DNA of 10,892 nucleotides from an uncultured Lysobacteraceae bacterium (lineage in GTDB: Bacteria; Pseudomonadota; Gammaproteobacteria; Xanthomonadales; Xanthomonadaceae). Both the position numbers and the translations under genes were made by a program. Numbering within the stretch: the first letter of the stretch is position 1; each line of letters opens with the position of its first letter. The DNA is taken from the NCBI GenBank assembly GCA_946480825.1, contig CAMLLG010000099.1, forward strand, positions 1-10,892. Direction: 5' to 3'. Positions 6,151 to 10,892 of the stretch are shown here, in pieces. Below the pieces are notes generated by a model that was not told the DNA's origin, ran no database searches, and saw only the letters and a program-made list of their open reading frames with translations.

Positions 6151-7958
6151 TGAACGGTGCCCGCTGGCTGGTGCAGGCGCTGCTCGCGGAGGGCGTGGAC
6201 ACGCTGTTCGGGTATCCCGGCGGCGCGATCATGCCCTTCTACGACGCGCTGCACGGATCGTCCCTCAAACACGTGCTGGTGCGGCACGAACAGGGCGCCG
6301 CGTTCGCGGCGAACGGTTATGCGCGCGCCGGCGGGCGCGTCGGCGTCTGCGTCGCGACTTCCGGTCCGGGCGCGTCGAATCTGGTCACCGGCATCGCCGA
6401 TGCGATGCTGGATTCGGTACCGATGGTCTGCATCACCGGTCAGGTGGGCACGCCGCTGATGGGCACCGACGCGTTCCAGGAACTGGATGTGTTCGGCATG
6501 ACCATGCCGATCGTGAAGCACAACTTCCTGCCGCGCAGCGTCGACGACCTGCCGAACGTCGTGCGCGAAGCCTTCCGCCTGGCGCGCGAGGGCCGGCCCG
6601 GCCCGGTGCTGATCGATCTGCCGAAGGACGTGCAGAACGCCGACGCTTCGCATCTGCCGGCGCACGTACCGGCCGACGTGGCGCCACCGCCCGGCGCCAG
6701 CGACGCCGCGCTGCACGCGGCGCTGGCGCAACTGGCGCTGGCGCAGAAGCCGGTGATCTACGGCGGCGGCGGCATCGCGCTGGGCGATGCGGTGCAGGCG
6801 TTCCGCGATTTCGTGGATGCCACCCAGATCCCGACCGTGCTCACGCTCAAGGGGCTCGGCGCATTGCCCGCCGCGCATCCGCTGAATCTGGGCATGCTCG
6901 GCATGCACGGCAGCCGCGCCGCGAATCTCGCGGTGCACGAATGCGATCTGCTGTTCGTGGTCGGCGCGCGCTTCGACGACCGCGCCACCGGCAAACTGGC
7001 GGAGTTCGCGCCGAACGCGCGCGTGGTGCATCTGGACATCGACGCCTGCGAGATCGGCAAGCTGCGCACCGCCGACGCGCCGGTGCAGGGCGACATCGCG
7101 ATCAGCCTGCAGCGGATGATGCATGCATCCGCCGCGCACCTGCGCGGCCGTCACGGCGTCGCCCGGCACGCCTGGCGCGATGCCTGTCTGCACGCGAAGA
7201 CCCTGGCCGCGCCGCGTTACGACGCGCCCGGCGAGACGGTCTACGCGCCGGCACTGCTGAAGCGGCTCTCGGCGCTGGCACCCGAAGCGGTGGTCTGCTG
7301 CGATGTGGGCCAGCATCAGATGTGGGTGGCGCAGCACTGGGCGTTCGATCGTCCGCGCGACCATCTCACCAGCGGCGCGCTCGGCGCGATGGGCTTCGGC
7401 CTGCCGGCGGCGATCGGCGCACAGTTGCAGGATCCCGCGGCGCAGGTGATCTGCGTCAGCGGCGACGGTTCGTTCCTCATGAACGTGCAGGAACTGGCCA
7501 CGGTCGCGCGCTATCGGTTGCCGGTGAAGATCGTGCTGCTGGACAACCAGGCGCTGGGCATGGTGCGGCAGTGGCAGGAGCTGTTCTTCGAGCGCCGCTA
7601 TTCCGAGATCGACCTCAGCGACAACCCGGATTTCTGCGCGCTGGCGCAGGCCTTCGGCGTGAAGACGCTGAAGCTGGACCGCGCCGCGAACGTCGAGGAG
7701 ACGCTGCAGGCCCTGCTCGCGATCGAAGGCCCGGCGTTGTTGCACGTTGCCATCGACCAGGCGGCGAACGTGTGGCCGCTGGTGCCGCCGAACCGCAACA
7801 ACACCGAAATGATGGACGCCGACGAAGCGACCGCGCTGGACCGCATCGTCATGCCGGCGTCGCCGGCCGCCGCACCGGCCTCGCCCGCGCCCGCCGCGGC
7901 CCTCTCCCTCCCCTCGTCGCCCCAGGAACCACGCCCATGCGCTACCGACTCGATCTGA
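6150..7958 (+). CDS. ilvG: acetolactate synthase II, large (catalytic) subunit
   Basis: A 602-residue thiamine-diphosphate enzyme that condenses two pyruvates, or pyruvate with 2-oxobutyrate. The N-terminus ([20 protein letters not shown]) closely resembles E. coli IlvG, and the catalytic glutamate is E47 (RHEQGAA). The ThDP/Mg motif GDGSFLMNVQEL and the MVRQWQELFFERRYSE segment are present. The conserved end resembles E. coli NVWPLVPP...SEM, but about 45 further residues follow, rich in Ala and Pro (PASPAAAPASPAPAAALSLP). The family usually ends near 550 residues. The gene starts inside the ilvC stop (TGATG) and overlaps ilvM by 22 bases. AHAS II enzymes are generally valine-resistant, which would put more weight on attenuation; resistance is inferred. 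Confidence 0.95.
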   Translation: MNGARWLVQALLAEGVDTLFGYPGGAIMPFYDALHGSSLKHVLVRHEQGAAFAANGYARAGGRVGVCVATSGPGASNLVTGIADAMLDSVPMVCITGQVGTPLMGTDAFQELDVFGMTMPIVKHNFLPRSVDDLPNVVREAFRLAREGRPGPVLIDLPKDVQNADASHLPAHVPADVAPPPGASDAALHAALAQLALAQKPVIYGGGGIALGDAVQAFRDFVDATQIPTVLTLKGLGALPAAHPLNLGMLGMHGSRAANLAVHECDLLFVVGARFDDRATGKLAEFAPNARVVHLDIDACEIGKLRTADAPVQGDIAISLQRMMHASAAHLRGRHGVARHAWRDACLHAKTLAAPRYDAPGETVYAPALLKRLSALAPEAVVCCDVGQHQMWVAQHWAFDRPRDHLTSGALGAMGFGLPAAIGAQLQDPAAQVICVSGDGSFLMNVQELATVARYRLPVKIVLLDNQALGMVRQWQELFFERRYSEIDLSDNPDFCALAQAFGVKTLKLDRAANVEETLQALLAIEGPALLHVAIDQAANVWPLVPPNRNNTEMMDADEATALDRIVMPASPAAAPASPAPAAALSLPSSPQEPRPCATDSI

Positions 7959-8173
7959 CCCTGCGCCAGTCCGAAGGCGCGCTCACCCGCGTGCTGGGCA
8001 CCGCCGAACGCCGCGGCTTCCGCCCGCTGGCGGTCGAAGGCGAAACCCGCGCCGACGGCGACCGCTGGCATCTGCAGATGACCGTGGAGGGCGACCGCTC
8101 CGCCGACGGCCTGCATCAACAGCTCGCCAAGCTCTACGACTGTCTCGACGTGCAGGTGCAACCATGTCTCTGA
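7937..8173 (+). CDS. ilvM: acetolactate synthase II, small (regulatory) subunit
   Basis: A 78-residue single ACT-like domain (MRYRLDLTLRQSEGALTRVLGTAERRGF at the start, LHQQLAKLYDCLDVQVQ at the end) similar in length and pattern to E. coli IlvM (87 residues). It binds and activates the IlvG catalytic subunit. The ATG lies 22 bases inside the 3' end of ilvG in another frame, with AGGA about ten bases upstream; this overlap fits coupled synthesis of the two subunits. The following ilvE start lies within its last ten bases. The short length and lack of a second domain set it apart from IlvH/IlvN-type subunits. Confidence 0.9.
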   Translation: MRYRLDLTLRQSEGALTRVLGTAERRGFRPLAVEGETRADGDRWHLQMTVEGDRSADGLHQQLAKLYDCLDVQVQPCL

Positions 8174-9105
8174 ATACATCGGCCACGCTGGAACGCCCCG
8201 CGCCCGCCGCGCAGGCCAACCCTCGTGCAGAGCAGGCGACCGCACCGTTGAAGCTGTGGTACGACGGCGAGCTGGTCGACACCGGCCGCCTGCAGGCCAC
8301 CGTGCACACGCATGCGCTGCATTACGGCAGCGGCGTGTTCGAAGGCATCCGCGCGTACGCGACGAAGCACGGCGCCGCGGTCTTCCGTCTGCCCGAGCAT
8401 CTGGAACGCATGCGCAAGGGCGCCGAACTGCTGGGCATGACCTTCGATGCCGCCGAAGCCACCGAAGCGGTGCTGGCGACGCTGCGCGCGAATCGCCAGG
8501 GCGACGCCTACATCCGCCCGCTGGCGTGGTACGGCGACGGCGGTTTCGGTCTGGACGTGGCCGGCCATCCGCAGCATCTGATGGTCGCCACCTCGTCCAC
8601 CAACGTGCACCTCAACGGCAATCGCACCCGCGTCTCGGTTTCGGGCTGGCGCCGCAATCCGGCCAGCGCATTGCCGCCGCTGAAACTGTGCGGCGCCTAC
8701 GTCAACTCGATCCTCGCCAAGCGCGAAGTGAAGGCGCGCGGCTTCGACGAAGCGATGTTCGTCGACGACGACGATTTCGTGGTCGAGTGCACCGGCGCGA
8801 ACCTGTTCGTGGTCCGCGATGGCCGGGTGACCGCGGTGGAACATCGCGATGCGCTGCCCGGCATCACCCGCGACACCCTGATCCGGCTGATCGGCGCCGA
8901 ATCGCGTCCGGTCACGCGCGAGGAACTGATGGATGCCGACGAAGTGTTCGCCTGCGGCACCGCGGCGGAAGTCACGCCGATCGCCGAGATCGACGGCCGT
9001 CTCTACGACGCGCAGAGCCCGGTGGGCCGCGAGATCGCCGCGGTCTACGCGCGCACCGTCCGCGGCGAGAGCGCGTGGTCGGCCAGTTGGCTGACCGAGG
9101 TCTGA
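8164..9105 (+). CDS. ilvE: branched-chain amino acid aminotransferase
   Basis: A 313-residue fold-type IV PLP enzyme that moves the amino group between glutamate and the 2-oxo acids of Val, Leu and Ile. [18 protein letters not shown] (48-65) is the conserved N-domain motif. K174 in [12 protein letters not shown] is the expected Schiff-base lysine. [20 protein letters not shown] and [16 protein letters not shown] complete the family signature. The first 27 residues are a poorly structured Ala/Pro-rich extension before the LWYDGELVD strand. The start is supported by AGGTG about six bases upstream, inside ilvM. The TGA is two bases from the ilvA ATG. A D-amino-acid or aminodeoxychorismate lyase assignment is less likely given the operon and motifs. 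Confidence 0.94.
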   Translation: MSLNTSATLERPAPAAQANPRAEQATAPLKLWYDGELVDTGRLQATVHTHALHYGSGVFEGIRAYATKHGAAVFRLPEHLERMRKGAELLGMTFDAAEATEAVLATLRANRQGDAYIRPLAWYGDGGFGLDVAGHPQHLMVATSSTNVHLNGNRTRVSVSGWRRNPASALPPLKLCGAYVNSILAKREVKARGFDEAMFVDDDDFVVECTGANLFVVRDGRVTAVEHRDALPGITRDTLIRLIGAESRPVTREELMDADEVFACGTAAEVTPIAEIDGRLYDAQSPVGREIAAVYARTVRGESAWSASWLTEV

Positions 9106-9107
9106 GC

Positions 9108-10304
9108 ATGGACGGCAGCGACGTCGGCGATGTCATGCAGCGTGTCGATGCGGGCCATGTGCTCGCCGCGCAGGCCCGCCTGCGCCGCTATCTGCCGCCG
9201 ACGCCGCTGCATCACGCCGAACGTTTCGGCTGCTGGCTCAAGCTCGAAAATCTGCAGCGCACCGGTTCCTACAAGGTGCGCGGCGCGCTGAACGCGCTGC
9301 TCGCCGCGCGCGAACGCGGCGACGACCGCCCGGTGATCGCCGCATCCGCCGGCAATCACGCGCAGGGCCTGGCCTGGGCCGCGTACCGGCTCAACGTGCC
9401 GGCGATCGCGGTGATGCCGCACGGCGCGCCGCAGACCAAGATCGCCGGCGTCGCCCACTGGGGCGCCACCGTGCGCCTGCATGGCGACACTTTCGACGAA
9501 GCGCGCGCGTTCGCGACGCAACTGGCCGAGAAGCACGGCTATCGCTTCCTCTCCGCGTTCGACGATCCCGACGTGATCGCCGGCCAGGGCACGGTCGGCA
9601 TGGAAATCGCATCGCTGGCGCCGGACGCGGTGCTGGTGCCGATCGGCGGCGGCGGCCTCGCCGCGGGCGTCGCGCTGGCGCTGCATGCGCAAGGCGTGCG
9701 CATCATCGGCGCGCAGGTCGAACACGTCGATGCGATGCATCGCGCGCTGCGCGGCCAACCCGAAGGCCCGCTGCCGGCCGCCACGCTCGCAGACGGCGTG
9801 CGCGTGAAGCAACCCGGCATGCTCACCCGCGAGATTCTGTCGCGGTTGCTCGACGACATCGTGATCGTGCGCGAAGCCGAACTGCGCGAAACCCTGGTGC
9901 GGCTGGCGCTGGAAGAACACGTGATCGCCGAAGGCGCCGGCGCGCTGGCGCTGGCCGCCGGCCGCCGCGTCGTCGGCAAACGCAAATGCGCGGTCGTCTC
10001 CGGCGGCAACATCGATGCCGCGGTGCTCGCCGGTCTGCTCGCCGACGTGCGCCCGCGCGCACCGCGCAAGCCGCGCCGACGCGCCCACGACGACACCGCG
10101 ACGACCGCGAAACCCGCCGCGCGCCGCGCCGCCTCCCGTCTTCCCGCCCCCGGCGCAGGCCGGGCGGCAGCGATCTCTCCCGCTGTCGTCCGGCCGGCGC
10201 AACCCGCCCCGCTCGAACGCATCGACCTCGCACCTGTCGCTCCCGAACCACTCGCGCAAGCGCGGTCGTCCCCCGAATTCCCAGCACTGGAGGCCATCGC
10301 CTGA
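9108..10304 (+). CDS. ilvA: threonine dehydratase (deaminase) lacking the ACT-like regulatory domain
   Basis: A 398-residue PLP enzyme making 2-oxobutyrate from threonine, the entry step to isoleucine. [15 protein letters not shown] contains the PLP lysine K56. [13 protein letters not shown] and the glycine loop IGGGGLAAG follow, with SGGNID near the core's end. The catalytic part ends near residue 313, matching short TdcB-like enzymes (about 329 residues). Biosynthetic E. coli IlvA has two further ACT-like subdomains that bind isoleucine; here they are replaced by about 85 residues (10047-10301) rich in Arg, Ala and Pro, with no recognisable fold. A GAGG seven bases upstream supports the ATG. 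Operon position argues for a biosynthetic role despite the catabolic-type architecture; serine dehydratase activity is also possible. The TGA overlaps the leuA ATG. Confidence 0.92.
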   Translation: MDGSDVGDVMQRVDAGHVLAAQARLRRYLPPTPLHHAERFGCWLKLENLQRTGSYKVRGALNALLAARERGDDRPVIAASAGNHAQGLAWAAYRLNVPAIAVMPHGAPQTKIAGVAHWGATVRLHGDTFDEARAFATQLAEKHGYRFLSAFDDPDVIAGQGTVGMEIASLAPDAVLVPIGGGGLAAGVALALHAQGVRIIGAQVEHVDAMHRALRGQPEGPLPAATLADGVRVKQPGMLTREILSRLLDDIVIVREAELRETLVRLALEEHVIAEGAGALALAAGRRVVGKRKCAVVSGGNIDAAVLAGLLADVRPRAPRKPRRRAHDDTATTAKPAARRAASRLPAPGAGRAAAISPAVVRPAQPAPLERIDLAPVAPEPLAQARSSPEFPALEAIA

Positions 10305-10892
10305 TGGACACCGACGTACGTCCGGAGGCGCCCGCACGCGTCTCCATTTTCGACACCAGCCTGCGCGACGGCGAGCAATCGCCCGGCTGCAGCATGACCG
10401 CCGCGCAGAAGCTGCGCTTCGCGCATGCGCTCGCCGAACTCGGCGTGGACACGATCGAGGCCGGCTTCCCCGCGAGTTCCGAGAGCGACCTCAACGGCTG
10501 CGCGGCGATCGCCCGCGAGGTGCGCGGCGCCGGTGTCGCCACGCTCGCGCGCTGCAACAGCGGCGACATCGAAGCCTGCGCGCGCGCGCTGGAACATGCC
10601 GATCGCCCGCGCATCCACGTCTTCATCTCCACCAGCCCGCTGCATCGCGAGCACAAGCTCGGCATGAGCCGCGACGAGGTGCTGGCGCGCGCGGTCGCCG
10701 GTGTCGAACAGGCGCGACGCCATGTCGACGACGTGGAATTTTCGGCCGAGGACGCGCTGCGCACCGAGCCGGACTTTCTCGCCGAAATCTGCGGCGCGGC
10801 GCTGGCCGCCGGCGCGCGCACGCTCAACATTCCCGATACCGTCGGCTACACCACGCCGGCCGAAATCCGCGCGCTGTTCGAATACCTGCGCG
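10304..10892 (+). CDS. leuA: 2-isopropylmalate synthase, N-terminal part (continues past the right edge)
   Basis: The first 196 residues are visible. The enzyme condenses 2-oxoisovalerate with acetyl-CoA, the first step to leucine. [17 protein letters not shown] holds the R21-D22 catalytic/metal site. [53 protein letters not shown] and [12 protein letters not shown] follow in the order expected for the TIM-barrel domain. Homocitrate and citramalate synthases share this fold, but the motifs and the ilv context favour LeuA. A GGAGG lies ten bases upstream of the ATG, which overlaps the ilvA stop as TGATG. The C-terminal leucine-binding regulatory domain would be outside the window, so feedback control cannot be judged. 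Confidence 0.93.
   Translation, partial: MDTDVRPEAPARVSIFDTSLRDGEQSPGCSMTAAQKLRFAHALAELGVDTIEAGFPASSESDLNGCAAIAREVRGAGVATLARCNSGDIEACARALEHADRPRIHVFISTSPLHREHKLGMSRDEVLARAVAGVEQARRHVDDVEFSAEDALRTEPDFLAEICGAALAAGARTLNIPDTVGYTTPAEIRALFEYLR

Noticed and set aside
5970..7745. Minus-strand open frame of 591 residues opposite ilvG
   Set aside because: No recognisable motifs, His/Arg/Gln-rich antisense composition, and full overlap with a clear acetolactate synthase.
9045..10337. Minus-strand open frame of 430 residues opposite ilvA
   Set aside because: Antisense composition with no family signature; ilvA on the other strand has PLP motifs.
1..10892. Search for CRISPR, toxin-antitoxin, phage, transposase, tRNA or defence genes
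   Set aside because: None seen; every long stretch is accounted for by metabolic genes, the control region or the palindromic repeat.

Overview
The window is about 10.9 kb of very GC-rich, gene-dense bacterial DNA. Protein sequences, gene order and codon use (G/C in third positions) suggest a gammaproteobacterium of the Xanthomonadaceae/Lysobacter group. The best pointer is the ketol-acid reductoisomerase, with its short N-terminus and GLRPGGPT loop, in an ilvC-ilvG-ilvM...leuA arrangement. This placement rests on recalled sequence resemblance; no search was run.

Positions 1-2542 (minus strand) hold two genes of a 2-oxoacid oxidoreductase complex that overlap by ATGA. The first is a 607-residue GltD-like flavin/iron-sulfur NAD(P)H-handling subunit. 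The second is the start of a fused gamma/alpha 2-oxoacid:acceptor oxidoreductase subunit (KorA-like), which runs off the left edge. The thiamine-diphosphate beta subunit is expected just outside the window.

Positions 2543-3230 form a divergent control region. It has a weak candidate promoter for the leftward genes, and a TTGACA box followed by a short ORF for the rightward genes. That ORF encodes a 56-residue leader peptide ending in a Leu/Val/Ile/Thr run. Downstream is an intrinsic terminator whose 5' arm can instead pair with a copy of the terminator's own 3' strand. This is a textbook-style transcription attenuator. Its competitor strand is an exact copy of the terminator strand, interrupted only by ATAG, which carries the leader stop codon.

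Positions 3231-10892 (plus strand) are one tightly packed branched-chain amino acid operon: ilvD, ilvC, ilvG, ilvM, ilvE, ilvA and the start of leuA. IlvA makes 2-oxobutyrate from threonine. IlvGM, IlvC and IlvD then make the 2-oxo acids of isoleucine and valine, IlvE transaminates them, and LeuA diverts 2-oxoisovalerate to leucine. Most junctions overlap (TGATG, 22 nt, 10 nt). The exception is the 136-nt ilvD-ilvC gap, which holds a dispersed-type palindromic repeat of 87 nt. IlvA has no C-terminal ACT-like regulatory domain, only a basic Ala/Pro-rich tail, and acetolactate synthase is of the AHAS II type. Much of the control may therefore lie in the attenuator.

No mobile-element genes, tRNA, rRNA, CRISPR array or defence system is visible. 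The metabolic genes are of known families. The most rewarding parts are the leader/attenuator, the palindromic repeat inside the operon, the altered IlvA and IlvG C-termini, and the oxidoreductase next door.
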